Positions 45,776 through 60,000 of a stretch of DNA of 64,000 bases are shown in pieces; position 1 is the first letter of the stretch; every line of letters starts with the position of its first letter. Below the pieces are notes generated by a model. That model was not told where the DNA came from. It did no database searches and saw only the letters and a list, made by a program, of their open reading frames with translations. A program made the translations under genes and the position numbers. The DNA comes from CALKWS01 sp051020515 (GTDB lineage: Bacteria > Actinomycetota > Actinomycetes > Actinomycetales > Beutenbergiaceae): contig NZ_CP194857.1 in NCBI RefSeq assembly GCF_051020515.1, forward strand, positions 682,001 through 746,000. The letters run 5' to 3'.

Positions 45776-46966
45776 TCACTTGGTGATCTTGGTGACCCGG
45801 CCGGAGCCGACGGTGCGCCCACCCTCACGGATGGCGAAGCCGAGGCCCTCTTCCATCGCGATCGGCTGGATCAGTTCCACGGACATCTCGGTGTTGTCAC
45901 CGGGCATCACCATGTCGGTGCCCTCGGGCAGGGTGATCACGCCGGTCACGTCGGTGGTGCGGAAGTAGAACTGCGGACGGTAGTTGGAGTAGAACGGGTT
46001 GTGCCGTCCACCCTCGTCCTTGGCCAGGATGTAGACCTGGGCCTCGAAGTCGGTGTGCGGGGTGATCGAACCCGGCTTGGCGATGACCTGCCCACGCTCG
46101 ACGTCCTCACGCTTGGTGCCGCGCAGCAGCAGACCCACGTTCTCGCCGGCCTCGGCGTAGTCCATGAACTTCCGGAACATCTCCACACCGGTCACGGTGG
46201 TCTTCTGCGGTGCCCGGATGCCGAGAATCTCGATCTCGTCGTTCACGTTCAGGGTCCCGCGCTCCACCCGGCCGGTCACCACGGTGCCGCGGCCGGTGAT
46301 GGTGAAGACGTCCTCGACGGGCATCAGGAACGGCTTGTCGGTGTCACGCACCGGGTCCGGCACGGACTCGTCCACCGCCTCCATCAGTTCCTCGATGGAC
46401 TTGACCCACTTCTCGTCACCCTCCAGGGCCTTCAGGCCGGAGACCTTGATGACGGGCACGTTGTCGCCGTCGAAGTCCTGGCTGGAGAGCAGTTCACGGA
46501 CCTCCATCTCGACGAGTTCGAGGATCTCCTCGTCGTCGACCATGTCGGCCTTGTTCAGGGCGACCAGCAGGTAGGGCACGCCCACCTGACGGGCGAGCAG
46601 CACGTGCTCACGGGTCTGGGCCATCGGGCCGTCGGTCGCGGCGACCACCAGGATCGCGCCGTCCATCTGGGCGGCACCGGTGATCATGTTCTTGATGTAG
46701 TCAGCGTGACCGGGGGCATCGACGTGCGCGTAGTGGCGCTTCTCGGTCTGGTACTCCACGTGGGAGACGTTGATGGTGATCCCACGCTGACGCTCCTCCG
46801 GAGCGTTGTCGACCTGATCGTACGACTTGAACTCGTTCAGGTCGGGGTACTTGTCGGCCAGCACCTTGGAAATGGCAGCCGTCAGGGTGGTCTTGCCGTG
46901 GTCAACGTGACCGATGGTGCCGATGTTGACGTGCGGCTTGGTCCGCTCGAACTTGGCCTTCGCCAC
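45776..46966 (-). CDS. tuf: Elongation factor Tu
   Basis: This 396-residue GTPase delivers aminoacyl-tRNA to the ribosome. G1 GHVDHGKTTLTAAI, G2 RGITINVSHVEY, G3 DAPGHADYIKNMI and G4 NKADMVDDEE are intact; domain II has VVTGRVERGTLN. The GTG start has a strong CAGGAGGAA site. It lies downstream of fusA with a gap of 122 bases. Confidence 0.98.
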   Translation of the reverse strand: MAKAKFERTKPHVNIGTIGHVDHGKTTLTAAISKVLADKYPDLNEFKSYDQVDNAPEERQRGITINVSHVEYQTEKRHYAHVDAPGHADYIKNMITGAAQMDGAILVVAATDGPMAQTREHVLLARQVGVPYLLVALNKADMVDDEEILELVEMEVRELLSSQDFDGDNVPVIKVSGLKALEGDEKWVKSIEELMEAVDESVPDPVRDTDKPFLMPVEDVFTITGRGTVVTGRVERGTLNVNDEIEILGIRAPQKTTVTGVEMFRKFMDYAEAGENVGLLLRGTKREDVERGQVIAKPGSITPHTDFEAQVYILAKDEGGRHNPFYSNYRPQFYFRTTDVTGVITLPEGTDMVMPGDNTEMSVELIQPIAMEEGLGFAIREGGRTVGSGRVTKITK

Positions 46967-47088
46967 TGTGGTTCCTCCTGGAACTCGGGTAGTTGTACGC
47001 AGCTTGCGGATCGAGATTCTCGATCTTTCCGGCTTCGCAGATCCTACGGGTCGGTTTGGGTTGTTGTGTTACAGGTCGACCAGTGGGA

Positions 47089-49191
47089 CTACTCGCCCCG
47101 GGTCTTTGCCACGATCTCCTCGGCAACACTCCGAGGAACTTCGGCGTAGTTGGAGAACTGCATCGCGTACACCGCGCGACCCTGGGTCTTCGACCTCAGG
47201 TCACCGATGTATCCGAACATCTCCGACAACGGCACCAAGGCTCGAACAACCTTGACGCCACTCGCGTCCTCCATTGACTGGATCTGGCCGCGACGGGAGT
47301 TCAGGTCGCCGATCACTTCACCCATGTACTCCTCGGGTGTGCGTACCTCGACATCCATCACTGGCTCCAACAGCACCGGGCTGGCCAGCCTGACGCCTTC
47401 CTTGAAGACCATGGAACCAGCGATCTTGAACGCCATCTCCGAAGAGTCGACGTCGTGGAACTGACCATCCAGGAGGGTCGCCTTCACGCCCACCATCGGG
47501 TAGCCGGCCACGACACCGACCTGCATGGCGTCCTGGATACCGGCGTCGACGCTGGGGATGTACTCCCGCGGGATGCGACCACCGGTGACCTTGTTCTCGA
47601 ACTCGTAAATCTCACCGGACTCGGTGTCCAGCGGCGCGAAGGTGACCTGCACCTTCGCGAACTGGCCGGAGCCACCGGTCTGCTTCTTGTGGGTGTAGTC
47701 GACCTTCTCCACGGTCTTGCGGATGGTCTCGCGGTAGGCGACCTGGGGCTTACCCACGTTCGCCTCGACCTTGAACTCCCGCCGCATCCGGTCCACCAGG
47801 ATGTCCAGGTGCAACTCGCCCATTCCGGCGATCACGGTCTGGCCGGTCTCCTCATCCAGGCGCACCTGGAAGGTGGGGTCTTCCTCGGCGAGCTTCTGGA
47901 TCGCCTCGGAGAGTTTCTCCTGGTCGCTCTTGGTCTTGGGCTCGATGGCCACCGAGATCACCGGCTCGGGGAAGGTCATCGACTCCAGCACCACCTGGGA
48001 GTCCATCGCCGAGAGGGTGTCGCCGGTGGTGGTGTCCTTCAGGCCGATGACGGCGTAGATGTGTCCGGCAGAGACCGTGTCCACCGGGTTCTCCTTGTTG
48101 GAGTGCATCTGGAAGAGCTTGCCCAGCCGCTCCCGCCTGCCCTTGGTGGAGTTCATCACCGGCTGGCCCGAGGCGATCGTGCCCGAGTACACCCGGATGT
48201 AGGTCAGCTTGCCGAAGAAGGGGTGCGAGGCCACCTTGAACGCCAGCGCCGAGAACGGCTCGGTGGCGTCGGCGTGGCGCTCGATGACCTCGTCGGGGTC
48301 CCCGGCGGCGTGCCCCTCGATGGCGGGCACGTCCAGGGGCGAGGGCAGGTAGTCCACGACCGCGTCCAGCATCGGCTGCACGCCCTTGTTCTTGAACGCA
48401 GAGCCGCACAGCACCGGGTAGGCCTCGCCGCCCAGGGTGAGCCTGCGGATACCGGCCTTGATCTCGGCCACGGTGAGCTCTTCGCCGTTGAGGTACTTCT
48501 CGAGGAGTTCCTCATCGGACTCGGCCACCGCCTCGATCAGTTCACTGCGGTACTTCTCGACCTTGTCGGCCAGGTGCGCCGGGATATCCTCGACCTCGTA
48601 GGCCTCGCCCAGGGAGGTCTCGCCGCGCCAGGTCAGCGCGCGCTGCTCCACCAGGTCCACGACGCCCTCGAAGTCGCTCTCCGCACCGATCGGCAGTTGG
48701 ATGACCAGCGGCTTGGCCTTGAGGCGGTCAACGATCGTCTGCACGGTGTAGTAGAAGTCCGCACCGAGCTTGTCCATCTTGTTGACGAAGCAGATGCGTG
48801 GCACGTCGTACTTGTCCGCCTGACGCCACACCGTCTCCGACTGGGGCTCCACGCCCTCCTTACCGTCGAAGACCGTCACCGCGCCGTCGAGCACCCGCAG
48901 GGAGCGCTCCACCTCAACGGTGAAGTCCACGTGCCCGGGGGTGTCGATGATGTTGATCTGGGTGCCGTCCCAGAAGCTGGTCACCGCGGCCGAGGTGATC
49001 GTGATGCCGCGTTCCTTCTCCTGGTCCATCCAGTCGGTGGTGGACGCACCATCGTGCGTCTCACCCATCTTGTAGTTCACCCCGGTGTAGAACAGGATGC
49101 GCTCGGTGGTGGTGGTCTTACCGGCATCGATGTGGGCCATGATGCCGATGTTGCGGACCTTCTTCAGGTCGGTCAGCACGTCGAGTGCCAC
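47089..49191 (-). CDS. fusA: Elongation factor G
   Basis: This 700-residue translocation GTPase has G1 AHIDAGKTTTTERILFYTG, RGITITSAAVTSFW, DTPGHVDFTVEVERSLRVLD and NKMDKLGADF, then domains II-V to the end (FGYIGDLRSKTQGRAVYAMQ). The start is GTG. It is the third gene of the str operon. Long antisense frames across it are shadows. Confidence 0.98.
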   Translation of the reverse strand: MALDVLTDLKKVRNIGIMAHIDAGKTTTTERILFYTGVNYKMGETHDGASTTDWMDQEKERGITITSAAVTSFWDGTQINIIDTPGHVDFTVEVERSLRVLDGAVTVFDGKEGVEPQSETVWRQADKYDVPRICFVNKMDKLGADFYYTVQTIVDRLKAKPLVIQLPIGAESDFEGVVDLVEQRALTWRGETSLGEAYEVEDIPAHLADKVEKYRSELIEAVAESDEELLEKYLNGEELTVAEIKAGIRRLTLGGEAYPVLCGSAFKNKGVQPMLDAVVDYLPSPLDVPAIEGHAAGDPDEVIERHADATEPFSALAFKVASHPFFGKLTYIRVYSGTIASGQPVMNSTKGRRERLGKLFQMHSNKENPVDTVSAGHIYAVIGLKDTTTGDTLSAMDSQVVLESMTFPEPVISVAIEPKTKSDQEKLSEAIQKLAEEDPTFQVRLDEETGQTVIAGMGELHLDILVDRMRREFKVEANVGKPQVAYRETIRKTVEKVDYTHKKQTGGSGQFAKVQVTFAPLDTESGEIYEFENKVTGGRIPREYIPSVDAGIQDAMQVGVVAGYPMVGVKATLLDGQFHDVDSSEMAFKIAGSMVFKEGVRLASPVLLEPVMDVEVRTPEEYMGEVIGDLNSRRGQIQSMEDASGVKVVRALVPLSEMFGYIGDLRSKTQGRAVYAMQFSNYAEVPRSVAEEIVAKTRGE

Positions 49192-49263
49192 GTTTGCTCT
49201 CTTCTTAGTCGTCTGAGCTCAGGTCAATCATCGGTGCCGGCGGACCGGCCCCGGAAGTGGCGT

Positions 49264-49734
49264 CTACCAGCGGTAGTGGGCGAACGCCTTGTTGGACTCG
49301 GCCATGCGGTGGGTGTCCTCACGGCGCTTCACCGCGGCACCCAGTCCGTTGGAGGCATCCAGGATCTCGTTCATCAGACGCTCGGTCATGGTCTTCTCCC
49401 GGCGCGCCCGGGCGTAGTCGACCAGCCAGCGCAGCGCCAGGTTGGTCTGGCGGCTCGCGCGGACCTCGACCGGCACCTGGTAGGTCGCACCACCCACGCG
49501 GCGCGAACGCACCTCCAGGGTGGGGCGCACGTTCTCCAGTGCCCGCTTGAGCACCACGGTCGGCTCGGTCTGGGTCTTGTCCCGGACGCCGTCGAGCGCC
49601 CCGTAGACGATCTGCTGGGCGGTGTACTTCTTACCGTCCACCAGGACCCGGTTGACCAACTGGGTCACGGTCGGGGAGTCATAGACCGGGTCGGCGACGA
49701 CCGGCCGCTTCGGCGCTGGGCCCTTACGAGGCAT
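49264..49734 (-). CDS. rpsG: 30S ribosomal protein S7
   Basis: This 156-residue head-assembly protein reads MPRKGPAPKRPVVADPVYDS, then VNRVLVDGKKYTAQQIVYGA and VRASRQTNLALRWLVDYARA. Its ATG shares one base with the rpsL stop (TAATG). Confidence 0.97.
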   Translation of the reverse strand: MPRKGPAPKRPVVADPVYDSPTVTQLVNRVLVDGKKYTAQQIVYGALDGVRDKTQTEPTVVLKRALENVRPTLEVRSRRVGGATYQVPVEVRASRQTNLALRWLVDYARARREKTMTERLMNEILDASNGLGAAVKRREDTHRMAESNKAFAHYRW

Positions 49735-50108
49735 TACTTCTTCTCCTTCTTGGCGCCGTACTGGCTACGAGCCTGCTGACGGCCGCGCACACCCTGGGTG
49801 TCCAGCGCACCGCGCACGATCTTGTAGCGCACACCCGGCAGGTCACGCACACGACCGCCACGGACCAGCACGATGGAGTGCTCCTGCAGGTTGTGACCCA
49901 CGCCCGGGATGTAGGCGGTGACCTCGATACCGCTGGAGAGCTTCACACGCGCGACCTTACGCAGCGCGGAGTTCGGCTTCTTCGGGGTGGTGGTGTACAC
50001 ACGCGTGCACACGCCACGTCGCTGCGGGCTTCCCTTCAGGGCCGGCGTCTTGCCGTGACCGGTCCTGGTGCTGCGGCCCTTGCGGACCAACTGCTGGATG
50101 GTGGGCAC
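49734..50108 (-). CDS. rpsL: 30S ribosomal protein S12
   Basis: This 124-residue decoding-site protein starts with GTG. TTTPKKPNSALRKVARVKLS and the PGVGHNLQEHSIVLVRGGRV loop are intact, so the Lys positions linked to streptomycin resistance look wild-type. It is the first gene of the str operon, with a leader of about 250 bases from a good promoter. Confidence 0.98.
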   Translation of the reverse strand: MPTIQQLVRKGRSTRTGHGKTPALKGSPQRRGVCTRVYTTTPKKPNSALRKVARVKLSSGIEVTAYIPGVGHNLQEHSIVLVRGGRVRDLPGVRYKIVRGALDTQGVRGRQQARSQYGAKKEKK

Positions 50109-50192
50109 TTAATCTCCGTCTCGAAAATTCGGTTGCTTCGTGGGGGGTGATCTGCCGATCGTTGCCGGCGGTTCCGGCATTCCACCCCGTTG

Positions 50193-50215
50193 GACCCCCG
50201 CGCTCGGGTGTGTCG
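50193..50215 (-). promoter_or_regulatory. Leader element shared by the rpsL and rpsJ operons
   Basis: This is 22 of 23 bases identical to 44946-44968 and 85 bases upstream of the rpsL start, inside the transcribed leader. The small hairpin is kept. Confidence 0.55.
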
Positions 50216-50364
50216 AGCCCCGGCACCACAGCGCCACCGTGAGAACGATCCCGGTGGGTGTCGGCAGGTGCGACATACCTGGCGGCCGACTCGGTGGATG
50301 AATGGCTCATCCACACATGCCTGCGCACGCACGCAAAGGCCCGACGAAGCGGGCACTGGCGACA

Positions 50365-50393
50365 AGAGTACTCCCCGCGCCCGGCATGGTCAA
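50365..50393 (-). promoter_or_regulatory. Sigma-A-type promoter of the str operon
   Basis: On the minus strand TTGACC, a 17-base spacer and TACTCT give a near-consensus housekeeping promoter. Transcription would start near 50358 and run through the shared leader element into rpsL. Confidence 0.7.
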
Positions 50394-50664
50394 AGGCGTC
50401 ATCGTGCCTGCGGGCTGTGGTCTTGACCACTTCCCGCCCTGTGGCGCGTCGGTGAACGACCTCGACGCCCGGGCGACGGGAACCGTACCCGGCCGTTCGC
50501 CACGGTCGTTCGGCGGCGACAGACAGCACCTTAGTGGCTCCACCGCTGCGGTGCGGCGCAACGCGCCGCACCGCATGCCCCAACCCCTCCGCCGGCGACG
50601 ACCCGCGGGCTATCGTGCTCTGGACGGGTTCGCAGCGGGCGCACCCACCGAGGTGAGGATCACC

Positions 50665-52094
50665 ATGGCGCGACCGAGCGGGCCGGTTCCCGACGGCGCC
50701 GGCGCCCCTGGAACGGGCGTGCGTGCCACCTCCCCGGCCCGCTACGCCGTCGGGATGTTCGGCACCTCCATCCCGATCAACATGTTCAACACCCTGGGTA
50801 CCTACTTCTACGTGGTGGCCCTGGGCATGGACGGCAGGGCCTTCGCTGCGGCCATGGGCATCTACGCCGCCATCGACGCCCTGGACAACCCGGTGTACGG
50901 CTTCCTGTCGGACCGGACCCGCACCCGCTTCGGACGGCGCAAGCCGTGGATGGTCCTGGCCACCCCGGCCCTGGCGATCGGATTGATCTGCTTCTTCTGG
51001 CCCCCCGATGCCCTCACCGGCACTGCACTGGTGGTCTGGTTCGCCGTCTTCACCATCATCACCGGCACCACCGACTCGATGATCAACGCCAACTACGGCG
51101 CGCTGCTGCCCGAACTGTTCCGGAACGAGAAGCGCCGTGCGCTGGCGAACGGGATGCGCCAGGGCTTCCAGTTGCTCGCGATGATCATCTCGGTGGCCGC
51201 CTCCCCGATGCTGGTCGACGCCTTCGGCTACGTGAGCGTGGCGGTGGTGTTCGGGGGCGTGGCCGCCGTGGTGATCACCTTCTCCGCACTCGGCGCCCGG
51301 GAGGACCCGGCCGCCCTGGGCACCGACCGCCCCAGGATCGTCGCCTCCATCAAGGCGATGGCGAGCAACGGCAAGTTCTGGCTGATCGCGCTCACCTCGG
51401 GGGCCTACTCCTCCGGGATGGCCCTGGTGCTGGCCGCGGTGTCCTTCTTCGTCACCTTCACCCTGGACCTGGATCTGGCCTACGCCACCTATCTGCTCGC
51501 TGCGGTGATCGGCTCCTCGGTGCTGTGCCTGGCGCTCTGGACGCTGCTGGTGCGGCGCTTCGGACCCGAACTCGTCTGGCGGATCGCACTGCTCACGCTG
51601 GCGCTGGCGCTGCTGACCTGTCCCGGGCCGAATCCCTGGCCACGGCGATCGCCTACGGGCTGGGCGTCGGGCTGGGCTACTCCGGGGTGATGGCCACGAT
51701 GGACCTGATCGTGGCCCGACTGCTGGATGAGGACACCGCCCGCACCGGGCAGCGCCGCGAAGGGATGTTCCTGGCCGCGTTCGGGTTCTTCAACCGGCTC
51801 AATGCCGCCTTCATCGGCCTGGCGTTCCTGCTGGTGGAGGCTCGGTACGGGTTCATCAGCGGGGATGTCCCCGGCGAGCGGCCCGGCGACGCGGCCCGTT
51901 TCCTGATCTCCTACATGCCGGCCCTAGCGGTGTCGGCGGCCGTGGTGCTGTCGGTGTTCGTCCGGTTCCAGCGCCCCGCAATCTCCGAGGTAGCGCTGGT
52001 GCCCGGACCGGAGCAGGCCGGCGCGCGCCCGTCGGAGCAGGCCCTCGAGGAGCCGGCCACTCCCCGTACCGGAACGGACCCGAGCAGCCGATGA
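50665..52094 (+). CDS. MFS_2 / GPH-family sugar:cation symporter, frameshifted
   Basis: This membrane transporter resembles the melibiose/glucuronide carrier family and takes up glycosides with a cation. The start at 50665 (MARPSGPVPD) has GAGGTGAGG upstream. The N-terminal family sequence is YAVGMFGTSIPINMFNTLGT, DNPVYGFLSDRTRTRFGRRK and FWPPDALTG. Near 51625 the frame is lost, after LALALLTC; one base restores SRAESLATAIAYGLGVGLGY, and the sequence continues to 52094. Restored length is about 476 residues. Its stop overlaps the ChbG-like deacetylase start (ATGA), suggesting that the two handle the same oligosaccharide. Confidence 0.85.
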
Positions 52095-53014
52095 CGGCCC
52101 GGTCCGTGACCATCACCGCCGACGACTTCGGCCTCAACCCCGCCGTCAACGCCGCGATCATCGAACTGAGCGTCTCCGGTCGGCTGCACGCCGCCTCGGT
52201 GCTGGTGGAGGCACCCCATGCCGCGGCGGCCCTCGAAGCCCAGGTGCCGATCGCCGTCGGTCTTCACGTGGCCCTGGCGCCGGCCATGCTTGCCGGGGCC
52301 ACCGGCGAGCAGATCCACGCCGAGATCGAGCGCCAGTGGGACCGGATGGTCCGCCACGGCCGCACACCGGCGCACCTGGACCTGCACACGGCCGCGTTGT
52401 ACGGGGTGGGCGCGGAGGCGTTGCGTCCGGGCGGGGTACTCGTCGAGGCGCTGGCGGTGGCGGCCGCGCACCGGGTGCCGCTGCGGCTGCCCCGCGTGCT
52501 GCCCCCGGGGTTCGCCGACGGCACCGAGGGACACGCGGCGCTCCTGGCAGCGGCGGACGAGGCCGGGGTCGCCCTGCCCGAGGCGATCTGCACCGACTTC
52601 CGGCCGGGGCAGGAGGTTTCCGGCTACGGCGACCTGCGCGCCCACTACCGGGCCCTGATCGCCCAGTTGCCGGCCGGCCGCAGCGAGGTCTTCCTGCACC
52701 CTGCTGTCCCTTCCGGGACCGAGTCCGACGACGACGGGACTCGCCCGGGCAGCCGAGCCGGCGACGACGGGGCCCGCCCCGGCAGCCGGGCCCCCGACCT
52801 CGGAACCCGCCCCGGCGGTCGGGCGCACCACAGCGGGTCCCACCCGGGCGGGCGCACGCCGGTCGGGACGTCTCGTTCGGGCGAGCATGGCCGCGACGGC
52901 GCGACTCACCTCGGTTCCGACGCTGCGGACTCACGCAAATGCGTCTGGGAGTATCAGTTGCTGGTCTCCGGCGATCTGCACCACGACCTGGCGGCGGCGA
53001 ACATCCGGACCTGA
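52091..53014 (+). CDS. ChbG/YdjC-family carbohydrate deacetylase with an internal repeat insert
   Basis: This 307-residue metal-dependent deacetylase of the YdjC family acts on chitooligosaccharides or related N-acetyl sugars in characterised members. Metal-site motifs are TITADDFGLNPAVNAAI (Asp-Asp), GLHVALAP (His) and HLDLHTA (His-x3-His). LPAGRSEVFLHPAVP and, after the insert, CVWEYQLLVSGDL complete the fold. Residues 214 to about 257 are four tandem 11-residue repeats rich in Gly, Arg and Pro, absent from the family as I know it. It is coupled to the transporter upstream and convergent with rpoC. Confidence 0.85.
   Translation: MTARSVTITADDFGLNPAVNAAIIELSVSGRLHAASVLVEAPHAAAALEAQVPIAVGLHVALAPAMLAGATGEQIHAEIERQWDRMVRHGRTPAHLDLHTAALYGVGAEALRPGGVLVEALAVAAAHRVPLRLPRVLPPGFADGTEGHAALLAAADEAGVALPEAICTDFRPGQEVSGYGDLRAHYRALIAQLPAGRSEVFLHPAVPSGTESDDDGTRPGSRAGDDGARPGSRAPDLGTRPGGRAHHSGSHPGGRTPVGTSRSGEHGRDGATHLGSDAADSRKCVWEYQLLVSGDLHHDLAAANIRT
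52730..52861 (+). repeat. Four 33-bp tandem repeats inside the YdjC-like gene
   Basis: In-frame units of 33 bases start at 52730, 52763, 52796 and 52829. They encode DDGTRPGSRAG, DDGARPGSRAP, DLGTRPGGRAH and HSGSHPGGRTP. Units 1 and 2 are most alike, and degenerate remnants follow. Such arrays vary in number by slippage. Confidence 0.85.
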
Positions 53015-53039
53015 GGAGCCGCTACCGGCGGCGAACAAC

Positions 53040-53075
53040 GAACGGCCCGGCACCTGTGTCGGTGCCGGGCCGTTC
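53040..53075. terminator. Bidirectional terminator between ChbG-like gene and rpoC
   Basis: A perfect 15-bp stem (gaacggcccggcacc / ggtgccgggccgttc) with a 6-base loop lies in the 77-base gap between two converging genes. Confidence 0.85.
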
Positions 53076-53091
53076 AGTGTCGAGCAGGAGG

Positions 53092-56983
<3,892 letters not shown>

Positions 56984-57081
56984 TTTTCCTACTTCCTTCG
57001 GTGGATCACCGTGTGGAACTTTGCGATGGGCCGCTTCGCCCTGCCCGGATCGCGCGTGCGCGGACCGGGCAGGGCGGCGCC

Positions 57082-60000
57082 TCAGATCTCTTCGACGCTG
57101 CTGGCGTCGGGACGACGACGGAGACAGGTCGATACCGAGTTCCTCTGCAGCCCGGTAGACCTCCTCATCGGTTTCACGCATCTCGATGGAGGTTCCGTCG
57201 GAGGAGAGCACCTCCACGTTCAGGCACAGGGACTGCATCTCCTTCAGCAGCACCTTGAACGACTCCGGGATGCCCGAGTCGGGGATGTTCTCACCCTTGA
57301 CGATGGCCTCATACACCTTGACCCGGCCCGGCACGTCGTCGGACTTGATGGTCAGCAGCTCCTGCAGGGTGTAGGCGGCGCCGTAGGCCTCCAGGGCCCA
57401 GACCTCCATCTCCCCGAACCGCTGGCCACCGAACTGTGCCTTACCGCCCAGTGGCTGCTGGGTGATCATCGAGTACGGACCGGTGGAGCGGGCGTGGATC
57501 TTGTCGTCCACCAGGTGGTGGAGTTTCAAGATGTACATGTAGCCCACCGAGACCGGCTCGGGGTAGGGCTCTCCGGAACGGCCGTCGAACAGCACCGCCT
57601 TGCCGGAGGAGTCCACCAACTGCTCACCGTCGCGGGTGAGGTTGGTCGAGGCCAGCAGGCCGCGTACCTCCTCCTCGTGCAACCCGTCGAACACCGGCGA
57701 TGCCACCGGGCTCTCCGGATCGCCCCTGAGGGCCTCAGGTGCGAAGTGCTCGGCCCATGCGGGCAGTTTGCCGCTCTTGGCCTGCTCCACGCCGACGTCC
57801 CAGCCGTGCTTGGCCACCCAGCCCAGGTGCGTCTCGAGCACCTGGCCCACGTTCATCCGCCGGGGCACGCCCAGGGGGTTCAGGATGATGTCGACGGGGG
57901 TGCCGTCGGGCAGGAACGGCATGTCCTCCACGGGCAGGATCTTGGCGATCACACCCTTGTTCCCGTGCCGCCCGGCGAGCTTGTCACCATCGGTGATCTT
58001 GCGTCGCTGGGCGATGTAGACCCGCACGAGCTGGTTCACGCCGGGGGGCAACTCGTCGCCGTCGTCCCGGTTGAACTCCCGCACCGCGATCACGGTTCCG
58101 GACTCGCCGTGCGGAACCTTCAGGGAGGTGTCGCGCACTTCGCGCGCCTTCTCACCGAAGATCGCGCGCAGCAGCCGCTCCTCGGGGGTCAGTTCGGTCT
58201 CACCCTTGGGTGTGACCTTGCCGACCAGCACATCGCCGGCTCCGACCTCGGCGCCGATCCGGATGATGCCGCGCTCGTCCAGGTCGGCCAGCACCTCGTC
58301 GGAGACGTTCGGGATGTCCCGGGTGATCTCCTCCGGGCCCAACTTGGTGTCGCGGGCGTCGACCTCGTGTTCCTCGATGTGGATGGAGGAGAGGATGTCG
58401 TCCTGCACCAGTCGCTGGGACAGGATGATGGCGTCCTCGAAGTTGTGCCCCTCCCAGGACATGAAGGCCGCCAGCAGGTTCTTGCCCAGTGCCAGTTCGC
58501 CCTCATCGGTGGCCGGGCCGTCGGCCAGCACCGAGCCGACCTCGATGCGCTGGCCCTCGTCCACCAGCACCCGCTGGTTGTAGGAGGTGCCCTGGTTGGA
58601 GCGGTTGAACTTGGCCACCCGGTAGGTCTGGGTGCCCCCGTCGTCCAGCGCCACCACGATGGCGTCGGCGGAGACCTCGGTCACCACACCGGGTTTGGAG
58701 GCCACGATCACGTCGCCGGCGTCCACCGCTGCGCGCCGCTCCATCCCGGTACCCACCAACGGGGCCTCCGAGCGCAACAACGGCACCGCCTGACGCTGCA
58801 TGTTCGCACCCATCAGGGCGCGGTTGGCGTCGTCGTGCTCCAGGAACGGGATCATCGCGGTGGCAACCGAGACCATCTGGCGGGCCGAGACGTCCATGTA
58901 GTCCACCTGGTCGGCGGGCACGTCGATCGCCTCACCGCCACGCGTGCGGACCAGCACGGTCTCCTCGGTGAACCGGCCCTTCTCATCGACCGCGGCGTTG
59001 GCCTGGGCGATGACGAAGCGGTCCTCGTCGTCGGCCGTCAGGTACTCCACATCATCGGTGACGACACCCTTGACGACCTTGCGGTAGGGGGTCTCGACGA
59101 AGCCGAAGGGGTTGATCCGGGCGTAGGTCGCCAGCGAGCCGATCAGTCCGATGTTGGGACCCTCAGGGGTCTCGATCGGACACATCCGGCCGTAGTGCGA
59201 GGGGTGCACGTCGCGCACCTCCATGCCGGCCCTGTCACGGGACAGGCCACCCGGGCCCAGCGCGGACAGACGACGCTTGTGCGTCAACCCGGCCAGGGGG
59301 TTGTTCTGGTCCATGAACTGGGAGAGCTGGCTGGTGCCGAAGAACTCCTTGATCGAGGCCACCACCGGACGGATGTTGATCAGCGTCTGCGGTGTGATCG
59401 CCTCCACGTCCTGGGTGGTCATCCGCTCCCGGACCACACGCTCCATCCGGGACAGCCCGGTGCGCACCTGGTTCTGGATCAGCTCACCCACGGCGCGGAT
59501 GCGCCGGTTACCGAAGTGGTCGATGTCGTCGGTCTCCACCGGCAACTCGATCGGCTCCCCGGCACGCACGCCCTCCATGGACCGATCGCCCTTGTGCAGG
59601 CCGGCCATGTACCGGATCGGCGACCACGTCTGCACGGGAGAGCACCGAGTCCGACAGCGGGGCGTCCAGACCGAGCTTCTTGTTCAGCTTGTAGCGGCCC
59701 ACCTTGGCCAGGTCGTAGCGCTTGGCGTTGAAGTAGAAGTTGTCCAGGAGCGCCTGGCCCGCCTCGACCGTGGGCGGCTCGCCCGGCCGGATCTTGCGGT
59801 AGATGTCCAGCAGTGCCTCGTCCTGGGTGGAGACGGTGTCCTTCTCCAGGGTGTCCAGCACGGCCGGGTAGTCGGCGAACTCCTCGCGGATCTCGGACTC
59901 GGTCATCCCCAGAGCCTTGAGGAAGACGGTGACCGACTGCTTCCGCTTACGGTCCACCCGCACGCCCACGGCGTCGCGCTTGTCGATCTCGAACTCGAGC

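Larger units (their letters stand above)
50109..50664. other. Divergent regulatory region between rpsL and the MFS transporter
   Basis: These 556 bases separate the str operon (minus) from the transporter operon (plus). They contain the 23-base leader element (50193-50215), the rpsL promoter (50365-50393) and a 14-base dyad, gtggtcttgaccac (50417-50430), that could be an operator. I found no gene in it; a long plus-strand frame starting at 50302 has no family sequence before the transporter ATG at 50665. Confidence 0.6.

Noticed and set aside
47455..49779. A 774-residue plus-strand frame over fusA and rpsG
   Set aside because: It is an antisense shadow of highly conserved genes.
52730..52861. 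CRISPR-like array
   Set aside because: The repeats are contiguous, in frame and coding, with no spacers. No CRISPR array or cas gene was seen anywhere in the window.
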